Of a stretch of 64,000 nucleotides of DNA, positions 1-9,527 are shown in pieces. This stretch comes from Woeseiaceae bacterium. GTDB lineage: Bacteria; Pseudomonadota; Gammaproteobacteria; Steroidobacterales; Woeseiaceae. The position numbers were made by a program, and so were the translations under genes. Under the pieces are notes generated by a model. It worked only from the letters and a program-made list of their open reading frames with translations, ran no database searches and was not told the DNA's origin. The stretch spans positions 1 through 64,000 of the forward strand of contig JAJFKV010000010.1 in NCBI GenBank assembly GCA_021773055.1, given 5' to 3'. Positions within the stretch are counted from its first letter, which is position 1; every line of letters begins with the position of its first letter.

Positions 1-843
1 TTGTAGCTCCTCAATACTGTATCCGTGCATTTCGGCATACGCGGGGTTCATTGAAAGCAGCCTATTCGTGTGCGCATCGGCGAGAGCGATACCCCAACCG
101 GCACTCTTAACGACCATCTCCCACTTCTTGAGCTCAGCGTCGGCGGCCTGTTGATTGGCGATTTGCTCTTCAAGTTGATGAGTCTGCTGGAGCAACTTCT
201 TAATCACAGGACCACTCACCTTTCGGAATGCGATGGTAGCGATCACCGCACATAGCAATGCCCCAATAAACGCGAGCAGACTCGCTGGAATGAATTCGGC
301 CCTTATCTCGCTGATATTGATCGTGCCTACCAGCCCAAGCTGCAGCACAGACACCGGCTCATAGGCGGCGATGACCATTTTGCCCCGATAATCTGAACCG
401 ATCCAGGTGCCGGATAGGCCGCTCAACGCAAGCCTCATTGGCTCCGCGAAAGCTGATTCGGGATCTATCGGTTGCGGATATTTGAGTTCACCCATGTAGG
501 TCCGAAACACGAAGTCGATATGATCGTTATCGTTCCTTGCGAGCTCGAATTCACTGGACGCTCCAGCTAAGTGATAGTTTTCCAGCGCCTCCACGATCTG
601 GCTGATCGTAGCCTCCGTCGCGTCAAACGACGGATGTTCGTCCAGAAGCGACTCCGTGGAAGCAGCATCGTAGCGTGCTGCTGATTCGATCATGCGTGCC
701 TGCAAAGAGACAACCGAACTTAGTTGCGCCTGTCGAGATTGCAGCTCGGCCTGATAGAGCACCATAATGATGATCGTACCTGCCCCGAGACAAGCGGTAA
801 TCATGATCAGCATCATGGTCAGAATTCTGCGTCGTTCCTGCAT
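1..843 (-). CDS. Membrane sensor protein with PAS domain (3' end outside window)
   Basis: The reading frame is open for 281 codons from an ATG at 843 to the window edge, so the C-terminal part is missing. Residues 7-29 form a first membrane helix, about 30-180 an extracytoplasmic sensor region, and about 184-206 a second helix. A short coiled coil follows, and a PAS domain starts near 241 (NPAYAEMHGYSIEEL). The sensor region matches the next kinase (1034-3781) closely, for example EPMRLALSGLSGT against EPMKRALSGESGT and GKMVIAAYEPV against GQIVLAAYEPV, so the two are tandem paralogues. By analogy the missing part probably carries histidine kinase domains; that is inference. The ligand is unknown. 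Confidence 0.85.
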   Translation of the reverse strand, partial: MQERRRILTMMLIMITACLGAGTIIIMVLYQAELQSRQAQLSSVVSLQARMIESAARYDAASTESLLDEHPSFDATEATISQIVEALENYHLAGASSEFELARNDNDHIDFVFRTYMGELKYPQPIDPESAFAEPMRLALSGLSGTWIGSDYRGKMVIAAYEPVSVLQLGLVGTINISEIRAEFIPASLLAFIGALLCAVIATIAFRKVSGPVIKKLLQQTHQLEEQIANQQAADAELKKWEMVVKSAGWGIALADAHTNRLLSMNPAYAEMHGYSIEELQ

Positions 844-1033
844 CCCATGCCTTCAACTTACGAATGCATACCGCCTATGCGAACCGGCCGTGTAAAAGAA
901 CTCGCCGCGGTTGCCCGCGTTCAAGATACTCGTCGGCGAGTCACTCGACAGGTCGATATAATCACCGAAATATAAGTAATTACCACTAGCGAAAATTGAA
1001 GTACTCAGGCGTCCCGCAGAACCAACTCATCGA

Positions 1034-3781
1034 CTAGCCACACGCTTCCTGCATCTTGGATTTCAGTTCCGCCATGGTGTATGGCTTGTGAAGAAAACCT
1101 GCCAGGCCCCTGCCGGCAAACTCCTGGGTAACCTGCTCCTCGTCATAACCACTGCACAGAATAACTTTGGCGCTCGGATTGATTCGCCTAATGTTGCTAA
1201 ACGCGTCAGCACCACCCATACGTGGCATAGTGAGATCAAGTACGACGCAGACAACGTCGTCCTTGTGCTCTCGATACACATCCACTGCCTCTACTCCGTC
1301 AGCAGCGGTGAGAGACGTGAAACCCATACGCTCGAGCATTCTTTTGCCCAAAGCGACTATCGACTCATCATCGTCTACGATCAACACTGAACCCGAGCCA
1401 TGCCACAGGGTTTGCGTCGCGCTGATCGGGTCTTCCTCAACTTCGCTTAGCTCAGCGCTCGCCGGCAGCAAGACCTTGAATGCGCTTCCTTTGTCCGGCT
1501 CGCTGTATATTTTGATCGCACCTCGATGGGCACGAACGATGCCGAGCATCGCTGCAAGTCCCAGGCCACGACCCGCGAACTTGGTCGTGAAGAACGGATC
1601 GAAAATTTTCGCGATCGTCGTGGCATCCATGCCGCTACCCGTATCGCTGACCAGAAAATAGTTGTACAGCCCCGCGGGCAGAGGTGCGTCAAGGCCAGCG
1701 TTGGACTCGAGAGTCACGTTATCCAGGTAGGTGCGGTCACATTCCATGACGCCCGTGCTTACCTGAATAACACCCCTCTTCTCTCCTATCGCGTCGGACG
1801 CGTTGATGATCAGGTTCATCAGGATCTGGCTGATCTGCGATGCGTCACCACGCATCAACGGCAAATTTGCGCCGAAGCTGTATTTCAAAATTACGTTTTT
1901 TGCCACGGACACTTCGAGCAAGTGAGCCATCTCTTCCACAAGACTGTTAATCGCAAGGTTTTCCACTACGAACTGACCCTTGCCAGAGTACGCCAGCATC
2001 TGTTTCGCCAGCCCGGCCGCCCTGCGCGCCGCTGTCTCTATCGCATCCACACTCGAGCGAGCCAGCGCCTCTGGTCCAAGATCCTGCAGCGCGATACTCG
2101 CGTTACCCAGAATCGTCATCAGAATGTTGTTAAAGTCGTGCGCAATACCACCGGCCAACACACCCAGGCTCTCCAGCTTTTGTGCATGCTGCACCTTTCT
2201 CTCGACTGCCAGCCGCTCTTTCTCTACGCGTTTTCGTTCGCTGTAATCCTGAATATTCGAGACCAGGTACATCTCATTGCCGTCTGCATCGTAGACGACA
2301 ACCTCGTTTACGATGGCCGGAAAAATGGAGCCGTCCTTGCGAACACGCTGCGACTCGTAGGTCACTCCATTTTCACCGCCCGATACTCTGAAACCCTTGC
2401 CGGTCTCAGTTTCTGACTCGGGCCCCAAGTAATCTCCTGGCAAGACTGACTTCGCTTCATCAATTGAATAGCCGTGCATTTTCGCAAACGCCGGGTTAAC
2501 GCCGATCGGTTGCTTCGTCTCGAAATCCGATATCACCATTCCCCAACCGGCATACTCAAACAAAAGGTTCCATTTTCGTATCTCGGAGTCGCTTTCGGCA
2601 CGCCGGATAGCGGTGTGCAACATATTCGCCAGGGACTGGACGAAGAAAACGTCCGTGTCGTTGAACGTGCGCTTTTCCTTCGCGTGCACTCCCAGCACGC
2701 CCCACGGCTTGTCAACCTTGCCAATGACGACGCTAATGCCACTCATAACAGCGTGATCCGTCAGCAATGGTGGGCCGGTAAACCGGTGCTCATTACTTAT
2801 GTCCTCCACAATCACTGGCGCCTTTGAAGTCAGTGTGAAAGATGCCTGAGATTTACCGCTCGCAGGTACAGTCGCCTCACCGACAATTCCCGCTTGCCAG
2901 CCAACGCCTGCGCGCACCAGCAAGTCGTCACTTGCCGGTCGAAGTTCGAGAATCTTCGTGAAATCCATGTGCAGTAATTCGGAGGCCTTGATTACTGTCT
3001 TGGAGAATAGGTCGTCCAACGAACACCCCAGCAAGACATCGACACCCAACTCCGCGATTGCCTTTTGCTGCGCCTCGCGACCGCGAAGGTTTGCTGCAAT
3101 TCTTTTCTCGTTTTTTACAGACGCCTGAAGGTGCCTCTTCTGTCCTCGAAGTCGTTGAATGATCGGATCACCCAGCCGGACAAACATGAACGCGGACAAA
3201 ATCGCCACCACAATCGCGATCGTGACAGATACTGCCGCGGCGGGAACAAAACGACTTAGAATTTCCTGCCTGTCAATCTTCGCCACCAACCCGAGATTCG
3301 TGCCTTCTACAGGTTCGTAGGCGGCAAGTACGATCTGACCTCTGTAGTCGCGCGCAATAATGGTACCAGACTCGCCGCTCAGCGCCCTTTTCATGGGTTC
3401 TGCCCAGTCGGCATCGGCTGATGCAAACGTGGCAGGTACTCTCAGGCCAACTCGCTGCTGTACCTGAAACTTGATCAAATCGCCTTCCAGACTTGCCAAA
3501 GCGAATTCACCGGTATTTCCGTAACCGCGATAAGTCTTATGCGCAGACTTTACTGCACCGATAACGTCGGCAACCGGGTCGCTGTTATTGCCCTCGTCAA
3601 TTTCGTGGCGAACCATCGCTTCGATCAACCGTGACTGGCTGTGCACGGTTTCCTGGAGACGCAAGTACGTTTGATCTACTGCAGTCTGGTAGCTCAGCCC
3701 GATGATGATAAGCGCTGCAGTAAGAGTCGCCGCGACCGATACCAGGGCCAGCAGTAACATTCTTCTATTTTCACTAATCAT
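1034..3781 (-). CDS. Hybrid sensor histidine kinase (sensor-GAF-PAS-HisKA-HATPase-REC)
   Basis: A 915-residue inner-membrane hybrid kinase. A helix at about 8-30 and another at about 178-203 flank a periplasmic sensor region. A GAF domain lies at about 245-395 and a PAS domain at 405-525. The HisKA H-box GGIAHDFNN is near 549, the HATPase glycine box GRGLGLAAM near 738, and a C-terminal receiver spans about 795-912 with acceptor aspartate in VVLDLTMP. It would autophosphorylate and pass phosphate to its own receiver. No DNA-binding output is attached, so output probably runs through a phosphotransfer protein or other receivers. It lies 190 bp upstream of its paralogue on the same strand, and the gap holds nothing I recognise. 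The signal sensed is unknown. Confidence 0.93.
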   Translation of the reverse strand: MISENRRMLLLALVSVAATLTAALIIIGLSYQTAVDQTYLRLQETVHSQSRLIEAMVRHEIDEGNNSDPVADVIGAVKSAHKTYRGYGNTGEFALASLEGDLIKFQVQQRVGLRVPATFASADADWAEPMKRALSGESGTIIARDYRGQIVLAAYEPVEGTNLGLVAKIDRQEILSRFVPAAAVSVTIAIVVAILSAFMFVRLGDPIIQRLRGQKRHLQASVKNEKRIAANLRGREAQQKAIAELGVDVLLGCSLDDLFSKTVIKASELLHMDFTKILELRPASDDLLVRAGVGWQAGIVGEATVPASGKSQASFTLTSKAPVIVEDISNEHRFTGPPLLTDHAVMSGISVVIGKVDKPWGVLGVHAKEKRTFNDTDVFFVQSLANMLHTAIRRAESDSEIRKWNLLFEYAGWGMVISDFETKQPIGVNPAFAKMHGYSIDEAKSVLPGDYLGPESETETGKGFRVSGGENGVTYESQRVRKDGSIFPAIVNEVVVYDADGNEMYLVSNIQDYSERKRVEKERLAVERKVQHAQKLESLGVLAGGIAHDFNNILMTILGNASIALQDLGPEALARSSVDAIETAARRAAGLAKQMLAYSGKGQFVVENLAINSLVEEMAHLLEVSVAKNVILKYSFGANLPLMRGDASQISQILMNLIINASDAIGEKRGVIQVSTGVMECDRTYLDNVTLESNAGLDAPLPAGLYNYFLVSDTGSGMDATTIAKIFDPFFTTKFAGRGLGLAAMLGIVRAHRGAIKIYSEPDKGSAFKVLLPASAELSEVEEDPISATQTLWHGSGSVLIVDDDESIVALGKRMLERMGFTSLTAADGVEAVDVYREHKDDVVCVVLDLTMPRMGGADAFSNIRRINPSAKVILCSGYDEEQVTQEFAGRGLAGFLHKPYTMAELKSKMQEACG

Positions 3782-3965
3782 CAGAACCCATCCGGGCTAC
3801 AAAGTCGACTTCAGTATCACGTCGTTCGCACCACATCCATGTGACGCAGGTCGCAACTTATTAATCGTTTTCGTCGTTTTTAACGTTTTTCGGGTTTTTC
3901 GACGTTCCTTAAATATTCAATATGTTAGGCTGAATTTCACGGCAAATCAAGGGTACCAGCTGGCA

Positions 3966-5819
3966 ATGGAAAAGTGCGCCGATAATGTCACTGCATTCCC
4001 TGGAGGCAGTCCGACAGCCCCTCCGGCGGAAGACCAATCCGGTGCATCGATCGTCATTTTCACACCACTGGAAAATGATGACATAATACTGAAGTACATA
4101 CTCGGGGATTCAGCTGATCTGAGCACCTGCTCGACGTCGCAGTCTCTTGAGAAATTATGCAAACGCGGCAGCAAGCCCCCTCCCAACCTTATATTGATAC
4201 GTGACCTGATTCTGGATGACGAACCTGAGTTATTGACGGATATCCTCGCGCGCGTTCGAAGGTCAGCTCCGGTGTTGGTTCTCAGCGACGTGCTTGACGA
4301 AAAACGCGTTGCACGACTCATGAAAGCTGGCGTTCGTGATGTCGTATCCCTTGACGAGGCAGACCGGCTGCGTGCAGTGGTAAGACGTGAGCTGTCTGAT
4401 GATCAGGTCCGCCGCGCATACGACCGGGCAGCATCCTATCTGGCGAATATTGACAGCACGAACGACGTCGAGCCGATGCCTCAAACAAGGCCGGAGCCAA
4501 GACCCGAGACGGAGCCCGACCCACAAAATACGGATCGCACATCGCTACTGCTTGGCCGGGACGATTTTATTGTGCGACTCGCCGAGCGGCTGTCCATCCC
4601 ATTAACCAGGGGCGTCCGCACTCTCGCCTGGATTCGCCCCGATCAATTTGCATCAACACAGGAGTCCGTGGGAATCCTGGCCTCGGAAGACGCGCTTTCT
4701 CACATCGGCGGCGTGCTGCACGATCTCCTGCACCCGGCCGATATTTGTGGGCGGCTCGGCGGTACGATTTTCGCTGTGCTGGTCGAACGTGGCACGATCA
4801 AGGACGTCGAAGCCTGGGCACAACAGTTTTGCCGCTGCCTTGATCAACGACCGTTCGTGTGTGACGGCAAGGATGTTTCACTCTCTTGCAGTGTGGGCAT
4901 CTCAGAAACCTCCAGGTCTGCTCAAACGGTCGAAGACATTCTGCAGGACGCACGCAATGCCAGTAACCGCGGGCGCCGCAACGGTGCCGGCGAGGTATGC
5001 CTGAGCAAAAGCATTAAGTCGGCTCGTTCGAACGACTCACTTGACAAGAAGTGGGGCAACAGGATCCGTAACGCGCTGCAAAAGAACCGCTTTCACCTGC
5101 GGCACAGCCCGGTCGTTAGCCTCGACGGCAGCAACATCAGAATTCGAGATACCTGGGTGCGAATGACTAACCGAAATAACAAGGTGTTTTTGGCCGCGAA
5201 ATTCGTTCCGGTTGCGTCACGTATTGGACTGATGATTCACATTGACCGGTGGGTGATTGGGGCGACCATCTCTTACTGCATCAAGCGAAAACCGGATCTC
5301 GTTTTCGTTCGCCTCAGCAAGAACTCCATGCTGGATGACTCCCTGATGCCGTGGCTGGACGATCTATTCAGCAACTCCACGGTAGACCCCTCAAATATTT
5401 GCTTCCAGACCAGCGCATCCGTTGCGCTGCGGCACATGGATCAAATCGTGCGCCAGGTGAACAAGCTTGCGACGCTTGGTTTTTCGTTTTCCGTCGATCA
5501 GGTAGGAGCCTCAGCGGAGATGCTGGAAGTACTGCGACTCGTGCCGGCACAATTCGCACGGATAAGTGCTGAGCTGCTGCAGCAGGTGGCATGGGACAAG
5601 TCAGCTCATCACGAAGTATCTACCATCGTAAACGCCTGTAAAAATAACGATATCCACGCAATAGCAGAGCGCGTTGAGGATGCTGCCACTATGGCGGTAT
5701 TGTGTCAGATGGGGGTTGAATACATGCAAGGAGACTATCTGCGGCGTGATAATATCGTTATTGAAGATACTTCTACTTTTCGCAAGCCGCAGCCGCCACC
5801 GATCATCATTCCGCGATGA
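3966..5819 (+). CDS. Degenerate REC/GGDEF/EAL protein, probable c-di-GMP effector
   Basis: 617 residues from ATG 3966. An in-frame upstream extension would run into the divergent kinase gene, so I reject it. Residues about 18-145 resemble a receiver (LILIRDLILDDEPEL, VLVLSDV). Residues about 195-340 fold like GGDEF but carry LGGTI at the active site. Residues about 365-605 are EAL-like but read RDTWVRM where EAL-x-R belongs, and most metal-binding acidic motifs are absent. Both enzymatic domains are therefore probably inactive, as in FimX-type proteins that bind c-di-GMP and act as effectors. An ERVEDAA segment near the end recalls the EGVE motif. It converges on the next kinase with a single base between the stop codons. 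Confidence 0.85.
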   Translation: MEKCADNVTAFPGGSPTAPPAEDQSGASIVIFTPLENDDIILKYILGDSADLSTCSTSQSLEKLCKRGSKPPPNLILIRDLILDDEPELLTDILARVRRSAPVLVLSDVLDEKRVARLMKAGVRDVVSLDEADRLRAVVRRELSDDQVRRAYDRAASYLANIDSTNDVEPMPQTRPEPRPETEPDPQNTDRTSLLLGRDDFIVRLAERLSIPLTRGVRTLAWIRPDQFASTQESVGILASEDALSHIGGVLHDLLHPADICGRLGGTIFAVLVERGTIKDVEAWAQQFCRCLDQRPFVCDGKDVSLSCSVGISETSRSAQTVEDILQDARNASNRGRRNGAGEVCLSKSIKSARSNDSLDKKWGNRIRNALQKNRFHLRHSPVVSLDGSNIRIRDTWVRMTNRNNKVFLAAKFVPVASRIGLMIHIDRWVIGATISYCIKRKPDLVFVRLSKNSMLDDSLMPWLDDLFSNSTVDPSNICFQTSASVALRHMDQIVRQVNKLATLGFSFSVDQVGASAEMLEVLRLVPAQFARISAELLQQVAWDKSAHHEVSTIVNACKNNDIHAIAERVEDAATMAVLCQMGVEYMQGDYLRRDNIVIEDTSTFRKPQPPPIIIPR

Positions 5820-5820
5820 T

Positions 5821-7854
5821 CTAATTCACCCGCGCCGGAGATTCGCGATCCGAGTTCTGACGAGTTATCGGCAAAAAAAGCGTCATCGTCGTACCAACAC
5901 CTGGCTCACTGGCGATCCCCAACCTACCACCGCATTCGTTCACGAATTCCTGCACCATGCTCAAACCGAGGCCATTGCCTTCATTGATCGGCTTGGTTGT
6001 AAAAAATGGCTCAGTTGCGTGTTCGAGAACTGCAGCTTCCATCCCGACGCCGGTATCAATAACCCCAATCATGACGCAGGGAACGGGCTCGACAGGCTCA
6101 TGATCATCCAACGCAGCGTCTTCTTCGATAAAGCCGTTCCTGACCTCGAAGGTCAGTACCCCCCCTTCACTCATGGCATCCTTTGAATTGAGCGAAAGAT
6201 TCAGTAACACATCTCCCAACGAGCTCTTGTCCGTCTCCACCAAAACCATGTTCTCGGCAATATGTGTGACAATATCAATTCTACTACCCAGCGAGCGCTT
6301 CATTAGCTCGGCGAAGTCCAGAATCATGTCACCAATATCCACTTGCTCGTACTTTGCGGTCGGCTGGCGTGAAAATGCCAGCAAACGAGTGGTCAATTGT
6401 GCGCCATCGTCCGCCGCCGACAGGGCATCGCCTAGCATCTCTTTGGTCTCATCACCCATCTCGTGGGCGGACATATCTGATACCAGACGCAAATTGCCGC
6501 TGATAATAGTCAATACATTATTAAAGTCATGAGCGATGCCGCTCGTCAATCGGCCGACAGCCTCCATTTTCATCGAATGCGCCAGCTGCCTTTCATGCCT
6601 TTTGCGGTCTGTTACATCGGTCAGGTTTAGAATCACCTCTGACCAGCTTTCCGCGAATTCCGTCGCAATATTGAGGGATAGCTCAACTACCAGTACATCC
6701 CCATTGAGCGTCTTGTTTTGCACTTCCGCCTTGTAAGAAAGGTTCCCCTCAGCCAGCCAAAGGAGCTGCTCTCTCAAATCATCAAAACTGTTTTCGGTGA
6801 AGAGTTTTTCCAGGTTGCCCAGCAGCTCAGCCTTGTCTGTCGCACCAACCATTTCGCAAGCGGCATCGTTCACATCGATAATTTTTATCATCGACGCACA
6901 CGACCTGAGTGCCTCTGGGTGATCGTTACAGTATGCGCGCAGGTCAGTCACACCTGAGCTTCGAAGATCGTCGATGTATGCCTTCGCAACCGAGTAATCT
7001 TCTTCATACAGCGCCAGCGGTGAACTCTCAAAAAGTCTGCGATAGCGATCGTGGGTCTTACGGAGATTTTGCTGCGTTTGCACCGCAGCGGTAACATCTT
7101 CTTTGACGGCAACAAAATACTCAACCGACATTGACTCACCTACGACAGGCGTTATCGCCTGTTTTTCAAGATAGACAGTACCATCCTTGCGTCTATTGAT
7201 CAGGGTGCCATTCCAGGTCTTGCCGGAGAGAATCGTCTGCCACAAATCCGCGTAGTATTTTGAATCCTGCTCACCGGATTTCAGAAGGCTGGTCATCTGC
7301 CCGATCGCCTCATCAGCCGAATACCCGGTCATCGTCGTGAACGCCGGGTTGACCCAGACAATGCGCCCTTCGGCATTGGCGATAACGGTACTGTGTGCTG
7401 CGGCTTCGAAGGCGGCCTGCAGCAATCGCAAACTCTTTCTCGTCGCCTCTTGCTCACTGACATCCCGTATTAGAGCGACGACGTAATGGTAGCCACCAAA
7501 TCGCAGGTCATTCAGAGTCATTTGGACTGTGACTTCCGAGCCATCCTTGCGAATGCCCTGCACCGTTCTTCTTTTGTTGCTTGCCGCCAGTGTCTTATTC
7601 TCCACCCACGCCTTGAAACCAGCGGTATGGTCCTCGATAGCGTTTTTCGGCATTAGCGAGGTGAGCGGCAGGCCGATAATCTCCTCGTTCGAATAGCCGA
7701 ACACCTCCCTGGCCCCGTGATTCATGAAACTGATATCGCCGTCAGTATTGGCGCACACGATTGCATCGCCAGCCGCCTCCGCAATTTCTCGCAGCAACTG
7801 TTTTACAGCGCCAATATGGAGTTCTTGTACCTGTAAACTACCGTCATTCATCAT
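5821..7854 (-). CDS. Soluble multi-PAS sensor histidine kinase
   Basis: 677 residues without an obvious membrane helix, so probably cytoplasmic. Three PAS-like domains lie at about 20-130 (CANTDGDISFMNHGAREVFGY), 145-260 (NPAFTTMTGYSADEA) and 275-410. The HisKA H-box TSGIAHDFNN sits near 438, and an HATPase domain with NEGNGLGLSM near 628 completes the kinase. There is no receiver or DNA-binding domain, so phosphate should go to a separate response regulator. The REC-EAL protein just upstream on the same strand (8051-9226) and the HTH-receiver at 9528 are the nearest candidates. The 196-bp upstream gap has a tandem repeat and a long hairpin. Confidence 0.92.
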   Translation of the reverse strand: MMNDGSLQVQELHIGAVKQLLREIAEAAGDAIVCANTDGDISFMNHGAREVFGYSNEEIIGLPLTSLMPKNAIEDHTAGFKAWVENKTLAASNKRRTVQGIRKDGSEVTVQMTLNDLRFGGYHYVVALIRDVSEQEATRKSLRLLQAAFEAAAHSTVIANAEGRIVWVNPAFTTMTGYSADEAIGQMTSLLKSGEQDSKYYADLWQTILSGKTWNGTLINRRKDGTVYLEKQAITPVVGESMSVEYFVAVKEDVTAAVQTQQNLRKTHDRYRRLFESSPLALYEEDYSVAKAYIDDLRSSGVTDLRAYCNDHPEALRSCASMIKIIDVNDAACEMVGATDKAELLGNLEKLFTENSFDDLREQLLWLAEGNLSYKAEVQNKTLNGDVLVVELSLNIATEFAESWSEVILNLTDVTDRKRHERQLAHSMKMEAVGRLTSGIAHDFNNVLTIISGNLRLVSDMSAHEMGDETKEMLGDALSAADDGAQLTTRLLAFSRQPTAKYEQVDIGDMILDFAELMKRSLGSRIDIVTHIAENMVLVETDKSSLGDVLLNLSLNSKDAMSEGGVLTFEVRNGFIEEDAALDDHEPVEPVPCVMIGVIDTGVGMEAAVLEHATEPFFTTKPINEGNGLGLSMVQEFVNECGGRLGIASEPGVGTTMTLFLPITRQNSDRESPARVN

Positions 7855-7952
7855 CGGATTCTTTTACGATGTTTATCACGTTTTTCGCGATTTTGTCTCT
7901 TTTTGTGAAATGCCTCACATTCAAAGACTATGCTGCATGTCACTATTCTCGT

Positions 7953-7986
7953 GGTACTCCAAGGACGGTACTCCAAGGACGGTACC
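7953..7986. repeat. 14-bp tandem duplication
   Basis: GGTACTCCAAGGAC occurs twice head to tail (7953-7966, 7967-7980) and a third partial copy GGTACC follows at 7981-7986. It lies in the gap between two leftward signalling genes. It could be a slippage product or a paired binding site; nothing else in the window shares the sequence that I can see. Confidence 0.8.
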
Positions 7987-7990
7987 GACC

Positions 7991-8038
7991 GGGCCGCCGC
8001 AGCGCCATCACCCAATGACCCTGGTGCTACGGCGGCCC
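7991..8038. other. Long imperfect inverted repeat (hairpin)
   Basis: Arms 7991-8003 (GGGCCGCCGCAGC) and 8026-8038 (GCTACGGCGGCCC) are complementary with one mismatch around a 22-nt loop. It begins 12 bp beyond the stop codon of the leftward REC-EAL gene, where a terminator would be expected. There is no T tract on either side, so intrinsic termination is doubtful. A 3' end-protecting or attenuating structure is an alternative. Confidence 0.6.
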
Positions 8039-8050
8039 AAATTTCTCCAC

Positions 8051-9226
8051 TTATCCATTTTCATTCGAGCGCCCGCTTAACCAGTCGCGTTCGCGCAGCC
8101 AGTTTGAGAATTCCGGCTCTGGTAGCGGCTTATTAATGAAATAGCCCTGCGCCTGATCGCAACCCATGTCCCGCAAGGCGTTCAAGACAGCCTCGTCCTC
8201 AACGCCTTCCGCGACCACACAGAGATTCATGCTCTTACCCAACTGTATGATCGAGTTGACGATTACCTCGGCTTCACGGTGTTTGAGCATGTCCGTTACG
8301 AATGAACGGTCAATTTTTATTTCGCCAAATGGCATCCGGTATAGCTGCACCAGCGACGAGGAACCGGTGCCGAAGTCATCGATTGACAGACCCGCGCCCT
8401 TGAGGCGTATTCGACTGAGAATAGCCATTGATCGACTCGCGTCCTGCATTACGCCGCGCTCTGTGATCTCAAGCTTCAGGTTCTCTGCCGGGAAACCCTG
8501 ATCTTGCATCGTCTTTTCGATGCGATCCGGAAGTGACATGTCAGCTAACAGTTGCGGGGAGAGGTTCACCGCCACGCACAGATTGGGAATTATCGCCGAC
8601 CAGCCTTGAGCCGCCTGAATTGCCTGCTCAAACACCACGCGGGTAAGCATGTCGATCCGGCCGGTCGTTTCCGCCATCGCCACGAATAGCTCAGGATTGA
8701 CAGCCCCAAGCTCACGGTGCTCCCACCGTGCCAGAGCCTCCGCGCCTACGACCAGGCCGCTACTGATATCGATCTTCGCCTGATAGGCTACCGTTATGAT
8801 GCCCGAGTCCAAAGCATCGTCCAGGTCATCAACCGTCGGGACACCGTGAGTCTTCGCGTGGTCGACCAGCAGATTACGTAACTGTGCCACGTCAACAGGT
8901 TTCTGCAGCATGCCCGCAACTTTCAAGCCGCGACTCTCTGCAAGTTGTTCCGTCGTCCCGAGCACTCGCCGGTCAACGCCCGATATGAACATGACACGTG
9001 ACTCGCATCGTTGATCGGCGAGAAACTCCAGCAGTTCGATACCGTCTTTACCGGGCATGTTCAGGTCGAGAATAATTAATGAAGCAGACAGAGTTGGATA
9101 AGCCTCGGCAAACTTTATCGAGTCATTAAACTCGATAGCCGAGAAACCCACTTTCTCCGCAACACGTCGAACCAATCGGGTGATTCGAGGGTCATCATCC
9201 ACTATCAGGATGTTGCCGCCGGTCAT
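8051..9226 (-). CDS. Response regulator with EAL domain (c-di-GMP phosphodiesterase)
   Basis: 391 residues. The N-terminal receiver (1-125) has the acidic pair in ILIVDDD, acceptor Asp54 in LIILDLNMPG and a lysine in MLQKP. The EAL domain (about 140-385) retains the active-site set: AEALARW, NLSPQLL, LEITE, IDDFGTG, KIDRSF, EGVE and QGYF. It should hydrolyse c-di-GMP to pGpG, with activity gated by phosphorylation. This is the only c-di-GMP enzyme in the cluster that looks intact. Its partner kinase is probably one of the adjacent PAS kinases, by proximity only. The gene ends 196 bp upstream of the multi-PAS kinase on the same strand. Confidence 0.94.
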   Translation of the reverse strand: MTGGNILIVDDDPRITRLVRRVAEKVGFSAIEFNDSIKFAEAYPTLSASLIILDLNMPGKDGIELLEFLADQRCESRVMFISGVDRRVLGTTEQLAESRGLKVAGMLQKPVDVAQLRNLLVDHAKTHGVPTVDDLDDALDSGIITVAYQAKIDISSGLVVGAEALARWEHRELGAVNPELFVAMAETTGRIDMLTRVVFEQAIQAAQGWSAIIPNLCVAVNLSPQLLADMSLPDRIEKTMQDQGFPAENLKLEITERGVMQDASRSMAILSRIRLKGAGLSIDDFGTGSSSLVQLYRMPFGEIKIDRSFVTDMLKHREAEVIVNSIIQLGKSMNLCVVAEGVEDEAVLNALRDMGCDQAQGYFINKPLPEPEFSNWLRERDWLSGRSNENG

Positions 9227-9289
9227 CGCTTCTCCTCTGCGCCAGGTTTCTGATCGTTCTGCATACCTGGCCGCATTGTACTTCTTCGA

Positions 9290-9378
9290 GGGAACATTCC
9301 CGCATAGTGGAAAACCGACGTTTCACTGTAAGCAATTGAAATTGGGAAATAGTTCCCTATGGAACCATATACGGTTCT
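9290..9378. promoter_or_regulatory. Cluster of three GGGAA/GGAACC dyads in a divergent promoter region
   Basis: The 301-bp region between the divergent REC-EAL gene and the HTH-receiver gene has three short inverted repeats. They are GGGAACATTCCC (9290-9301), GGGAAATAGTTCCC (9344-9357), and GAACC...GGTTC (9362-9366 with 9373-9377). Similar half-sites repeated between divergent genes suggest operators. The HTH protein encoded at 9528 is an obvious candidate binder, by inference only. I see no other gene or RNA in this gap. Confidence 0.5.
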
Positions 9379-9527
9379 ATTGTGGTTGAATCCTTCGGTG
9401 CGCTCAAATATGACGTAGTTCCGCGCAGGAAATGCGTAATATCCGCATTATAAATAAATCAGCCCAACTCGATGAATAATGCAGTAACGATTCAATCAGC
9501 ATGAATCGCTACCGATAAGGATGAAAC

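Noticed and set aside
1526-2416. 296-codon open frame on the plus strand
   Set aside because: It lies wholly antisense to the hybrid histidine kinase gene, whose domains are clear; the translation is rich in His, Arg and Cys and shows no family signature.
3702-3965. N-terminal extension of the degenerate GGDEF-EAL gene
   Set aside because: It would overlap the divergent kinase start and has a Phe/Val-rich, non-family sequence. ATG 3966 begins the recognisable receiver-like domain.
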